This document shows positions 53,043 through 61,860 of a DNA stretch of 64,000 nucleotides, in pieces. Under the pieces are notes generated by a model. That model saw only the letters and a list, made by a program, of their open reading frames with translations. It did no database searches and had not been told where the DNA came from. Numbering within the stretch: position 1 is the first letter of the stretch; each line of letters begins with the position of its first letter. The DNA comes from Symbiodinium natans (taxonomy: Eukaryota; Sar; Dinophyceae; Suessiales; Symbiodiniaceae), in the NCBI GenBank assembly GCA_905221605.1, contig CAJNDS010000058.1, forward strand, positions 873,492 through 937,491, in the 5' to 3' direction. Position numbers and translations under genes: made by a program.

Positions 53043-53250
53043 GTGGTCGTGGCAGGGTCAGCCAACTCGCGCATGCCAGGTGCTATCATGGAACTGCTCC
53101 TCAAGCAAGTCAGGGCGCTTCGAGGTGACGACTCCTGGCTTCTCATGGAAGCGGAGGACAGGGCGTGTGCCTATTTCAGGAGGGGGAGGGACATGTACCA
53201 AATGAAGATCAGCTTATTTTCTAGAAAATGGACATTTCTGTTTTCTTAAA
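53043..53250 (+). CDS. Ankyrin-like exon, hypothetical
   Basis: The plus-strand frame contains SRMPGAIMELLLKQVRALRG then DDSWLLMEAEDRACAYFRRG. GAIMELLLKQ is ankyrin-like; the rest is not diagnostic. It probably forms one gene with the ankyrin-like frame at 53,400. Confidence 0.4.
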
Positions 53251-53332
53251 TTGGATCGGGTGGATGCATGGGTTGCGCTGAGCTTCGATCTGCAAAGTTG
53301 TTTGCGACGCCCTGCAGCTCAATGGATACTGA

Positions 53333-53545
53333 TTGGGGGCCCTTCTTTCTCTCAGATGCCCTCTAAACTCCAAGCCCCAAGCCGAAAGACGTCAGAACAT
53401 TTATTTCCGATGCCCCTTTCTGGAGGACGGCCGCACGCCTTACCAGGTTGCCGCTTTGCCGATTCGCTTGCAGATGAAACCCAACTGCCTGGATGTTTGG
53501 CTACTCGGCTTTGGGGATGGGGGGAGGAGGGGGGGGGGGGGCTGA
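53333..53545 (+). CDS. Ankyrin-like exon, hypothetical
   Basis: The plus-strand frame contains FRCPFLEDGRTPYQVAALPI then RLQMKPNCLDVWLL. DGRTPYQVAAL..... CLDVWLL follows the ankyrin consensus DG-x-T-P-L-x-x-A-A. It ends near a G-tract (53,529-53,541). Confidence 0.5.
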   Translation: MGALLSLRCPLNSKPQAERRQNIYFRCPFLEDGRTPYQVAALPIRLQMKPNCLDVWLLGFGDGGRRGGGG

Positions 53546-53579
53546 GACCTTTTGCACTTGTCCAGCCTAACCCTAAGAA

Positions 53580-54230
53580 ACTCTATAGCAACCTTCAACC
53601 CTAAACTCTAAACCCTAAACCCTAAACCCCCCTAAACCCTCGTGTCGGATGAGTACTTCCATGCTGGGCGCGCGAAGGTCGACGCTCCTGCGCAGCTGGC
53701 CACAGCCTGCAGGTGAAGCAGGGCTAGCAGCCCTTCGAACCGTGCTGGAGGCCAGGAAAACATGAAACGGGACCTCACGTTGTGTTGTTTTCAAAACTAG
53801 TAGTTATCATTGTCGTACTGCTCATAAGAATCATAAGTCTCATGATAGTCAATGTAGTAGTTCACGAAGGCCAAACATATTTGTACCAGGTGATTAACAA
53901 GTCGTTATTGCAACTATTTCTACTCTTTTTGAGAATGCATGAATGTTCGCAGCTTGTCATCATGAACACCTTTTTAATAGCAATAACCTTCTCATTATTA
54001 TGAGCCGTGTATGGTTAGACTCCCAAATCTGTATACCAAACACATACAGGATGACATCATCATAAACTTCAAGAGTGAGTGCTTTTGATTCTGCTGTATT
54101 TCTATCAAACTATTTATGAATAATTTCATTATCCAGCACTGCTTTTTTCATTTGGTCACGATCACACTCCTCATTGTTGTAGTCAGCAACTTAGTGAATA
54201 TGCCCGATTTCATCCTATATTACGTACCCT
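53580..54230. other. Unassigned segment
   Basis: CCCTAAA patch (53,600-53,640), then unique sequence. The frame 53,782-54,003 is hydrophobic (IVVLLIRIISLMIVNVVVHE) in AT-rich DNA and may be chance. Confidence 0.35.
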
Positions 54231-54298
54231 TTAGCCCTCCCTAAACCCTAAACCCAACACCCAAAACCCTAAACCCCAAACCCTAAACCCCTGCGCCC

Positions 54299-54403
54299 AT
54301 GAAGCCTCCCAAGGCGAAGGGCGACGCCAACACAGCGAATGCTGCCGGTTGGACACCCTTGCTGTTGTGCGCCATGGTTGATAGGCTGGACTGTGGGCTT
54401 TAG
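54299..54403 (+). CDS. Ankyrin-repeat exon
   Basis: From ATG 54299 the plus strand reads MKPPKAKGDANTANAAGWTP then LLLCAMVDRLDCGL and a stop inside TTTAGGG sequence. D-A-N-T-x-x-x-x-G-W-T-P-L-x-x-x-A is a strong ankyrin match. CCCTAAA units precede it. The exon probably ends before the stop, at a donor not identified. Confidence 0.6.
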   Translation: MKPPKAKGDANTANAAGWTPLLLCAMVDRLDCGL

Positions 54404-54540
54404 GGTTTCGGGTTCAGGGTTCAGGGTTTAGGGTTTAGGGCTAGGCTTTCGGGTTTAAAGGGTTTAGAGGTTCAAGCTATGCGGTACAGCAAGCAGCCGG
54501 CATGGTAAACCCCGACCTGAGCCATCGTCTGCGGCCGCAG

Positions 54541-54589
54541 GGGCGATGCTGTGGAGCTGCTGCTGAAGCACGGCGCCGATCCGTATCAG
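54541..54589 (+). CDS. Splice-bounded ankyrin micro-exon
   Basis: GCGGCCGCAG is a good acceptor. The 49-nt exon encodes GDAVELLLKHGADPYQ, a near-consensus ankyrin second helix and loop, and GTGGCTCTGTG is the donor. A (GT)n microsatellite begins within the putative downstream intron. Confidence 0.65.
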
Positions 54590-54595
54590 GTGGCT

Positions 54596-54636
54596 CTGTG
54601 TGTGTGTGTGTGTGTGTATGTGTGTGTGTGTGTGTC
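54596..54636. repeat. (GT)n microsatellite
   Basis: About 20 GT units with one AT interruption, immediately after an ankyrin micro-exon. Confidence 0.95.
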
Positions 54637-54661
54637 TGGTTTTTGATTTGTTCCCCGGGGC

Positions 54662-54943
54662 GTGGGGGGAGGTAGGGCCCCTGATGTAGCAATCCTTGAA
54701 CATGGTGGAGAAATCCTAAACCTCCTCAAGCCATGTGTTAAGCCAAGCAAACCTCGAAGGACCGGCTATGAAAGACCTCTGCCGACCCCTCCAAGTCCTC
54801 CACACCCTACAATTCTAGCTTCTAACTCCCCATGTTGGGTGATGGCTCGGAGGCCGGACCACGAGGGCGCACAGCCATGCTGTGGGCAGATTGGCTCCTT
54901 GCAAGCACGGAGGAGTTGGGGGGCCATCACAGAGTGGGCTTGA
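54662..54943. other. Unassigned coding-like segment
   Basis: A 93-codon plus-strand frame overlaps a 64-codon minus-strand frame (54,766-54,960). Neither is recognised. Confidence 0.3.
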
Positions 54944-55019
54944 GTGGGGTTTAGATACATTTCGAGCGCACAGGCTCGCGTCTAACGCGCTGTGTGCTGT
55001 TGGGTCGTTTTTTTTGGCT

Positions 55020-55115
55020 GAGGTCTTAAACCCTAAACGCTAAACCCTAAACCCTAAACCCTTAACCCTTAACCCTTAACCCTCAAACCCTAAACCCTAA
55101 ACCCGAAACACCAAG
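55020..55115. repeat. CCCTAAA/CCCTTAA patch
   Basis: About twelve units, including three CCCTTAA variants in a row. Confidence 0.9.
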
Positions 55116-55301
55116 CCCCAAGCTCCGCTTATGCCTTAGGTGCCTGCCGTTGGTTGTTCTGTACCTGGAAATCCACAAGCGATTTGCTTCAGGACCTTTC
55201 CGAATGAGCTCGCATAAGCCCTAAGCCCTATAAGCTAGAGCTCCATGAAGGCAGTAGGACAGGACCCTCACAACCCGGCAAAAGCTTGCATTCCGAAGCC
55301 C

Positions 55302-55391
55302 CTAGGGTTTAGGGTTTAGGGTTTAGGGTTTAGGGTTTAGGGTTTAGGGTTTAGGGTTTAGGGTTTAGGGTTTAGGGTTTAGGGTTTAGGG
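55302..55391. repeat. TTTAGGG array, about 12 units
   Basis: Near-perfect units. Confidence 0.97.
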
Positions 55392-56220
55392 AAACCCCTT
55401 ACCCTCAACCCTTTGGAAGGCCAGGGGCTTTTTGGGAATTTGAAGGGGGGATGATAAGCTAAGGTGAGGGATCCTATGAATAGCCTGAGGTGAAAGAAAA
55501 ATTTGGTATAGGCACTACTCTATCAACCCTCTAAACCCCCCTAAACCCTGAACCCTAAACCCTAAACCCTAAACCGCCTCAACCCCCGTGTCAGGTACCG
55601 CTGCTCCTCGGCGCTGGCGATGCTGAAGGCTGACGGCCGCCGCGAGAAGCGCGAGGATCGCGAAGGTCGGACCCGCCTACCCAAAGAGGGTTTAGGGGTT
55701 TAGGGTTTAGGGGTTTGGGGTTTAGGGTTGAGGGTTGAGGGTTTAGGGTTGAGGGTTTAGGGTTTAGGGTTCAGGAGAGCCCCTTAACTAAGGAATATAG
55801 ACCTTCAATCATACAAAGGATCCCTACATGGTTCAAGGAGTATTACTTCATTAAGGGGTTTTGGGGCTCTTTGGGTAGTTAGGTTCTGGGGCTTTAGGGC
55901 CTTCTGGGGTTTTACAGGGGGTTTAGAGTTTTCGGGTTGTAGGTTCATCTGGTCTAGCGTTTCGGGTTTTAGGGTCTTCGGTTATAGGGTTTTGGACTAA
56001 TTACGTAGGGTGGGGGGTTTACGGTTGTTGGGGCCAAGTATGGAACACTAAGTGGTTGGCGTCCATACACTTCCAAACCCTAAACCCTAAACAGGGGTTG
56101 ATTTGAAACATATTTCTTGATTTTTAGTACCCTCTAATCCTTACGTAATCCTTATAAACCCATACAAAAATCACTTATTACAGGGCCCCCAAACCTGCCC
56201 TGGACCCTAAACCCTGAACC
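55392..56220. other. Spacers with degenerate heptamers and an exon echo
   Basis: CCCTAAA at 55,545-55,575; degenerate TTTAGGG/TTGAGGG at 55,685-55,775. ACAGGGCCCCCAAACCTGCCCTGG at 56,181-56,205 nearly repeats the exon-3 start of the ankyrin-GNAT gene (TAGGGCCCCCAAACCCGCCCCGG at 57,981), then breaks off into CCCTGAA units, so it is probably a truncated duplicate of that exon. Confidence 0.5.
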
Positions 56221-56536
56221 CTGAACCCTGAACTATGCTTGCCTTGGGCAGAGCTCCAGGCCTGAAGAGGCTGCAAACGGCGATGAAGGTGCGAATCGGT
56301 TGGGCTCTGCGTCTTAGAGGCTAAGGGCTTGGGGTTTAGGGTTTAGGGTTGAGGGTTTAGGGTTGAGGTCGGTCATCTGACCTACATAAAGCTGTGGTGT
56401 TTGCCTAGGCTTTGGGCAGCTTGGAGTCTAGGGGTTCGAAAGAAACCTGCCAGGATGGTACCCGTTGTAGGCCACGCGGAAGTTGTTTCGACTGGTGAAA
56501 GGCTGATCTTCGGCACATTGGCAAGCGATGAGTTAG

Positions 56537-56682
56537 GGTTCAGGGTTCAGGGTTCAGGGTTCAGGGTTCAGGGTTCAGGGTTCAGGGTTCAGGGTTCAGG
56601 GTTCAGGGTTTAGGGTTTAGGGTTTAGGGTTTAGGGTTTAGGGTTTAGGGTTTAGGGTTTAGGGTTTAGGGTTAGGGTTCAC
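56537..56682. repeat. TTCAGGG block joined to TTTAGGG block
   Basis: About ten consecutive TTCAGGG variants (56,539-56,607) switch at a sharp boundary to about nine canonical TTTAGGG units (56,608-56,672). This resembles the variant-repeat blocks seen in proximal telomeres of other eukaryotes. Confidence 0.95.
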
Positions 56683-57298
56683 CGTTTAGGGTTTAGGGGG
56701 AAATAATGTGACCGACATCCAGAATTTCCACTGGCGAACGAATTACGATGTGCTTGCATTGTTTTTTTTGCATGCGACATTCAAGCACCACTTCAGCGGT
56801 GTTGAAGCATGTCCGCGAAAATTACTCCGCGTCTGAGTTTCTCAATAAAGGACATGAAGACAGATGATTCACATAGTTAGCTACACTTAGACACAGGTGC
56901 CTTGAACAAGTTTTGGGTAGTTATCTAAATCAGGGTCCTTTTGGGGTCCTTAGTTGTGATGGTACGGGTTCCGAATTCTGTAGAGGACCCAAAAAGGGAC
57001 CGCAATTTGGAGAACTATCCATATCGTCATCCAATCAAATACGGCTGTTTGGCTTGCAGGAGCGGGCCCATAGTACAGTGTCAGAAAAGCAGGCAAGCTG
57101 CTTCTGACCTGAAATGCTAGTACAAACCCAGACAAGATCAGCCACATGCAATCTATAAAGCAACTTGAGCCCTTGAGCCAACATCGAATCTGCTGGCTAG
57201 GATGACACATCCACTTTAGTGCAGCAGTGATCTCCATGCAGTCTGAGACCAAGAGTTTGGCATCCCAGGGCGTGATGCGCTCCTACTAACCCCCGGCA
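56683..57298. other. Unassigned segment upstream of ankyrin-GNAT gene
   Basis: Unique sequence. Overlapping frames at 56,913-57,107 (plus) and 56,950-57,252 (minus) are not recognised. It may include promoter or 5' untranslated sequence; dinoflagellates lack a clear TATA consensus, and I see none. Confidence 0.35.
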
Positions 57299-58998
57299 AT
57301 GGAGACGCTACGGACCAAGGAGGACTTCTTCCTGATCATTCGGCATGGCGCGCTGGAGGTGGCCCAGGAGGCTGTGGAGGCAGCCAAGCCGAGGCTGACG
57401 ATGAACGGCCAGACGTTGCTCTTTGCAGCCGCGGCGCGGCCGCAAAGCCTCGATGGGGCCGAGTACCTCTGCCGCCGGCTCGTGGCCAAGCATGTGAACG
57501 TCAGGGACACCGACGGGCGAGGAAGGACGCCGCTGTTCTATGCAGCTGAGGCCGGCCACGCTGGGTTCCTTCGGCTGCGGTTTCAACAAGAGACATGCTA
57601 GGAGGGCCCTGTCCTGTCAAAGAAACCTCACATCTAAGATATCGAAAAGATGATAGTTTAGGGTTTAGGGTTTAGGGTTGAGGGTTTAGGGTTTAGGGTT
57701 TCGGGTTTAAGGTTTAGGGTCTAGGGTTTAGGGTTTAGACGTAGTTGCCTCGTTCGCCAAGGCTTTGCGCCTTCCTGGTGGCAGAAGTCGGCATGGAGCT
57801 GGAGCGGCAAGATGATGTCGGCCTCACCCCGCTTGCATGCGCCCTGCAGGCGGGCCACATCGATGCATCCATCAGCTTACTGCGCCAGGGAGCCTCCTTA
57901 GGCCAGGGGGTAAGTTTGAACACATCGTTTTGGTGTTTATTCCCCTTCATCCCCTCTATAACCCTAAAACTTTGATTTTATAGGGCCCCCAAACCCGCCC
58001 CGGAGGCCTGGTGAACAAAGAGGGGAAGGGGATCTACCAGTTTGCCTCGGAGGGCACTCTCGAGCTCCTCCGTGAGCGACTTTCCGAGTGGGCACAAGCT
58101 CCGAGGGCTTCGGGCAGCCCTGGAAGCCAAACGATCCGTACCTTGGGGACGAAATGAACCTTAAAATTGGGGTCTCAAACCCTCTACTACTGTAATTCCT
58201 ATTGAGGTCTAGGAACCATAAACCCTTTTAGGGTTTTCTTTTGGTCCCCAAGGTACCTTGAGCGGTCACAAGCGTAAGCGTGGAGACTCCCAGAGTTCGC
58301 GTGCTTGTGGCTTGGAGGCCCTGCAGGAGTGGGCGCTTCAGCGCCCCAAGTGCTTCGTCGGAGAGCCGCAGGTGGCGGACCTGGCGGGCCGAGTCATCGT
58401 CGGGAACGACACCCACGCCACCTTCGTACCCACGGAGGACGCGGAGCTCCGCAAGGTGCGGCTCCTTGAGAAGGCCCTGGTCGTGGATCAGGCACGCCTC
58501 TTTGCGAGCGAGCTTTTTGTGCACTCCATGCGCCCAGAGCATTGGGCCGATGCGCTGGGCACGCATGCGAGTGAAGGCGTCGCCACTGACAGGGCACGGC
58601 GGGTCGTGCGATCAACGTCCTCAAGCAGTGAGACCATCGTGGCTGCAATCTGCCGTGACTCGGGGCACATCGTGGGCTTCTCGCGCGCTTCGGCAAGGCC
58701 AGGTGGCGAGCTCTACGTGGAGACGCTGAAGGTGCAGGCGGGCCATGAGCTTCAGGGCATTGCCAGGCTCATGGTGCAGGCCGTCGAGATCCGAGCCAGT
58801 CACAAAGGCTTCACATGCAAGAAGTTGGGGTCCCGATGCCTGCGCCGCAACTTGAATGCCCAGCGCTTCTTCAAGCAGCTGGGCTTTGTGGTGTGTGAAA
58901 GTGAGCCTACCAATGAGAACGAAAGCCCGCTTTCTGATTGCATCAAATTCGAGCGACCGATCGTGCGCCACCGAATCTGCAGCAAATCCTCGGCGTAG
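57299..58998 (+). CDS. Ankyrin-repeat / GNAT acetyltransferase-like protein, four exons
   Basis: Reconstructed exons: 57299-57564, 57762-57909, 57984-58137, 58253-58998. All junctions are GT-AG and the total is 1,314 nt, exactly 438 codons with the stop. Exon 1 starts at ATG 57299, twelve bases after an in-frame TAA. Exons 1-2 carry about three ankyrin repeats (DGRGRTPLFYAAEAGHAG; DDVGLTPLACALQAGHIDAS). Exon 3 carries NKEGKGIYQFASEGTLELLR. Exon 4 ends in a GNAT-like fold: YVETLKVQAGHELQGIARLM (strand 4 and the acetyl-CoA loop, with a degenerate Q-x-x-G-x-A) and RRNLNAQRFFKQLGFVVCES (motif B). This order is reminiscent of NAA40/NatD N-terminal acetyltransferases, which modify histone tails; that is inference. 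Intron 1 contains a TTTAGGG array, and intron 3 is a TIR element with target duplication. No frameshift was seen, so it may be functional. Confidence 0.75.
57565..57761 (+). other. Intron 1 of ankyrin-GNAT gene, containing a TTTAGGG array
   Basis: GTTCCTTCGG to CGCCAAG, 197 bp. Splicing joins GGCCACGCTGG to GCTTTGCGCC and gives GHAGLCAFLV, which fits an ankyrin helix. About 80 bp of TTTAGGG-type units lie at 57,657-57,738, showing directly that telomere-type repeats can sit inside an intron. The donor choice is inferred from frame and protein continuity. Confidence 0.6.
57910..57983 (+). other. Intron 2 of ankyrin-GNAT gene
   Basis: GTAAGTTTGAAC to TTGATTTTATAG, 74 bp, with a good donor. AGGG is present on both sides. 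Removal gives LGQGGPQTRPGG in frame. Confidence 0.75.
58138..58252 (+). mobile_element. Introner: TIR element forming intron 3
   Basis: GTACCTTG occurs at 58138-58145 and 58253-58260, spacing 115 bp. The element ends TTGGGGACGAAA and TTTGGTCCCCAA are inverted repeats (ACCTTGGGGACSAAA, 14 of 15). The GT of the left duplicate is the donor and CCCCAAG the acceptor, so the 115-bp intron equals the insertion and splicing restores the pre-insertion exon (ACG ATC CGT ACC TTG AGC GGT). Unspliced, the frame stops at once (TLGTK-stop). A second family member lies at 48,668-48,786. Confidence 0.9.
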
Positions 58999-59264
58999 GA
59001 TGGTCTGGTCATTCGGGCCTTCTAGCGACTGATCCCCTCCCCACCTAAAGCTAATATTGTGGGGGATTGGAGTGAGAGGTGTAGAGATCTCCACCGAGGA
59101 TTTGCAGAGCCAGCATGCCAAACTAAACTAATTCGACGCTTGCACTGCAAAGAAAGAGAACGAGAGAGCACCGGCTCCGGAGCTGACAGGACTCTGAGTG
59201 TTTTTTCCTGGCAAACATGAGATGACTGGGAAGGCCTTTGGGACATCATGTCATATCATATCAT
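58999..59264. other. 3' flank of ankyrin-GNAT gene
   Basis: No heptamer or further coding signal. No AATAAA-type signal is evident; dinoflagellates generally lack it. Confidence 0.5.
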
Positions 59265-59301
59265 ATATATATATATATATTTTGTGTATATATTTATATT
59301 C

Positions 59302-59332
<31 letters not shown>
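59265..59332. repeat. TA and GT microsatellites
   Basis: (TA)n at 59,265-59,281 and 59,303-59,313, followed by (GT)n to 59,332. Confidence 0.95.
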
Positions 59333-59333
<1 letters not shown>

Positions 59334-59479
59334 CACACCCTTGTCGGGCTGAAGGGGATGATAATTTAGGACTTTTTCAGAGGGCTATGAACATTACAGC
59401 TGGCGGCCCGGTAGTCTGAACATCTTTGAATATAATTGACACCCCCTGCATGCATGGCCCCGGGAGGAAGGGGGATAAG

Positions 59480-59498
59480 GGGGGGGAGGTGGGAGGGG

Positions 59499-59558
<60 letters not shown>
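59480..59558. repeat. G57 homopolymer with G-rich lead-in
   Basis: G-rich sequence, then 57 uninterrupted G (59,502-59,558). This is the longest homopolymer in the window. The Pro-rich minus-strand frame over it is an artefact. Length may be uncertain because sequencing such tracts is error-prone. Confidence 0.95.
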
Positions 59559-59639
59559 CTTATGGGGGTAGGGTATGGTAGGCCCTGGAGGAACCCATTG
59601 GCTTGACTCGTTTTTGGGGGAACGAAGGGAAGTGTAGTT

Positions 59640-59725
59640 TGGGGTTTAGGATTCCCGCCCCAAACCCCAAACCCCAAACCCTAAATCCTAAACCCTAAAC
59701 CCCAAACCCCAAACCCACCAAAAAG
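59640..59725. repeat. CCCCAAA/CCCTAAA patch
   Basis: Mixed variant and canonical heptamers. Confidence 0.9.
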
Positions 59726-59737
59726 AGCCTCAACCTC

Positions 59738-59848
59738 ACAAGCCGAACTGGAGCCGAACTGGAGGATGAGCTGGTGGGCTCGCTGATGGCGGCCCTGACG
59801 CCTGAGGAGCTGGCTGTGGCCATGGACTATCCAGGCTGGCTTCCCTAG
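59738..59848 (+). CDS. Exon-like spacer, hypothetical
   Basis: The plus strand reads SRTGAELEDELVGSLMAALT then PEELAVAMDYPGWLP, stopping at the TAG of the adjacent TTTAGGG-type sequence. Strongly protein-like and acidic-helical. No family was recognised. Confidence 0.4.
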   Translation, partial: TSRTGAELEDELVGSLMAALTPEELAVAMDYPGWLP

Positions 59849-60014
59849 GGTTTGGGGGTGTAGGGTTCAGGGTTTAGGGTTTATTTAGGCTTTAGGGGTT
59901 AGCGGTTAGGGGTTTAGGGTTTAGGGTTTATTTAGGGTTTAGGGGTTAGGGCTAGGGGTTTAGGGTTTAGGGTTTAGGGTTTAGGGTTTAGGGTTTAGGG
60001 TTTAGGGTTAGGGT
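59849..60014. repeat. TTTAGGG array with TTTA-insertions
   Basis: TTTAGGG units with TTTATTTAGGG insertions at 59,877-59,940, then nine near-perfect units. Confidence 0.95.
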
Positions 60015-60330
60015 CATGGGGTCGAGACCACAGTGTGTCAACAACAAGGGGGTTGTGTCGTCGATCTTGGGCCATAGGTGCCTACCTCGGGATGATGCAT
60101 ACTTTCCCTTTGCGGGTTTCAGAGGGGTCATATTGAGGAACGATTTTGCAGAAGGCTTAAAGAACCATTCTACTCGTAGAATCAGCCTCCAGATGTCTAG
60201 CGATGCCAAACTGAAGCTTAAACACTTTGACACCGGAACGAACGCTGCCAAGGGCCTCGTACTCGTGGTATTCTTAGTTTGCCGGCAGCATAGAGCTTGA
60301 AGACCTGAACTTGAAAACCTAAACCCTCAA
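60015..60330. other. Coding-like segment, strand unresolved
   Basis: The plus-strand frame 60,016-60,300 (94 codons) and minus-strand frame 59,988-60,251 (87 codons, containing CLSFSLASLDIWRLILRVEW) overlap. Repeat-free and probably derived from a gene or retroelement. No motif was recognised. Confidence 0.3.
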
Positions 60331-60369
60331 CCTAAACACCGAATCCCCAATGTCCTACAGTCTGGAAGT

Positions 60370-60440
60370 ACCCTAGACCCTAGACCCTAAACCCTAAACC
60401 CTAAACCCCAAACCCCAAACCCTAAACCCTAAACCCTAAC
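60370..60440. repeat. CCCTAAA/CCCCAAA patch
   Basis: About ten mixed units. Confidence 0.93.
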
Positions 60441-60529
60441 GCGAAAGGTCGGGACTTCCATGCGCTCGTCGCCGCTGCGCTGCCGAGGCAAGCAGAGGCC
60501 CCTCGGCAATGGGGTTGTAGCTTGTAAGG

Positions 60530-60745
60530 CTGAGGGTTTAGGGTTTAGGGTTTAGGGTTTAGGGTTAGTGTTTACAGCTAGAGGGCTGAGGGCATATGAT
60601 CTACGAGTTCTGAGCTTTAGTGTTTAGGGGCTTGGAGTTTAGGGCTTAGAGCTCAGGAGGGCTCATAGGGTTTAGAGTTCAGGTTTATACTGCGAGTTCA
60701 GGTTTATATTGGATGCAGGGTTTAGGGTTTAGGGTTTAGGGTTTG
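60530..60745. repeat. TTTAGGG patches
   Basis: Short runs at 60,535-60,570 and 60,718-60,745, with degenerate sequence between. Confidence 0.9.
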
Positions 60746-60944
60746 AGTGCCGTTGGGCCTTTGTAGGTCTTGATGTCCGCCAGGAAGTATGTTACAAGTA
60801 TCGTGATCCCTTTAATTTAGGGCAGGCTGATGTCAGAATGTGTTCGGTAGTATTGAACTGTGTGCCTATAAACCCTGCGAACCCGATAAACCGTATCAGC
60901 CCTTTTCACCCTACAAGCCCTCTACACCCGATACACCCTTGAAG

Positions 60945-61108
60945 CCCCAAACCCCAAACCCCAAACCCCAAACCCCAAACCCCAAACCCCAAACCCCAAA
61001 CCCCAAACCCCAAACCCCAAACCCCAAACCCCAAACCCCAAACCCCAAACCCCAAACCCTAAACCCTAAACCCTAAACCCTAAACCCTAAACCCTAAACC
61101 CTAAACCC
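60945..61108. repeat. Pure CCCCAAA block (16 units) joined to CCCTAAA block
   Basis: Sixteen consecutive CCCCAAA variants (60,945-61,056) with no canonical unit, then about seven CCCTAAA units (61,057-61,107) with a sharp switch. Confidence 0.97.
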
Positions 61109-61201
61109 CCCGCCAGCGGGTGTCGTTGCCCTACTAAGGTATGGGAGCCCATGAGGACAGGAAGCTCAACAGCTAGCAGCCTGCTGCAAGATGGCAGGTG
61201 G

Positions 61202-61262
61202 GTTTAGGGTTTAGGGTTTAGGGTTTAGGGTTTAGGGTTTAGGGTTTAGGGTTTAGGGTTTG
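61202..61262. repeat. TTTAGGG array
   Basis: About nine near-perfect units, followed by GACGGTTT repeats. Confidence 0.97.
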
Positions 61263-61319
61263 CACGGTTTAGACGGTTTTGACGGTTTTGGGGTTACGGA
61301 CGATTACTGAGAAGTTGTG

Positions 61320-61405
61320 TCAGACATTTGGATGGCACGCCAAGGGCTCCAATCTCTGAGAGAGTTTCTGTTTACCGTGCTCTGCCTACAAGCTTGGCAT
61401 CCTAT
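61320..61405 (+). CDS. Exon-like segment, hypothetical
   Basis: The plus strand reads DIWMARQGLQSLREFLFTVL then CLQAWHPIQ before a C23 tract (61,410-61,432). Protein-like but unrecognised. Confidence 0.3.
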
Positions 61406-61409
61406 ACAA

Positions 61410-61432
61410 CCCCCCCCCCCCCCCCCCCCCCC
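61410..61432. repeat. C23 homopolymer
   Basis: Twenty-three consecutive C. Confidence 0.97.
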
Positions 61433-61731
61433 ATGAAAAGGGTAGTGCTGGTGGGTGGACACCCTGTCAAACCCCAAACCCTGCAAAGCGCAGACCCCCA
61501 GTTGAGAGATTGAACTGCGCAGTGGAACCTGCCGCGCCCGTGTACACTTCATATGCAGGTGCGACTAAGAGGCCGAAACAGTGAGACAGCCGGCGAGCGG
61601 AGGCATCAGAAGCCTTGAAAGAAACAGTACAAGATCCTTCGCACGCCGAAGCATCTTATGACCGGATCCCCCTCATAAATCTCACAGGACCTGAAGTGAA
61701 CCTAAGCAGAAACAGCCTGACCGACCCCTCC

Positions 61732-61860
61732 AGGTAAGCTCTGGCTCTCGGGCGAAGACGCCGAAGCCGAAGCAGATGAAGTCCCACTGCACGAAGTGCT
61801 GAGCCAGGCGCAGTCGGGATGGGTCGTTCTCCGCCCCCAGGGTCCACTACTAGTATGATC
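61732..61860 (+). CDS. Exon-like segment, hypothetical
   Basis: After CCCTCCAG the plus strand encodes KLWLSGEDAEAEADEVPLHE then VLSQAQSGWVVLRPQ, with CCCCAG|GGT following. The acidic, helical sequence is strongly exon-like. An alternative is that GTAAGCTC at 61,733 is a splice donor and this is intron; the coding quality argues against that. Confidence 0.4.

Noticed and set aside
53782-54003. Hydrophobic 73-codon frame as a small membrane protein
   Set aside because: It lies in AT-rich sequence where Ile/Leu/Val codons are favoured by chance, with no start, splice or homology support.
60840-61076. 78-codon frame with repeated NPKPQTP
   Set aside because: It is the direct translation of CCCCAAA heptamers; the same holds for many PKP/GFRV peptide frames across the window.
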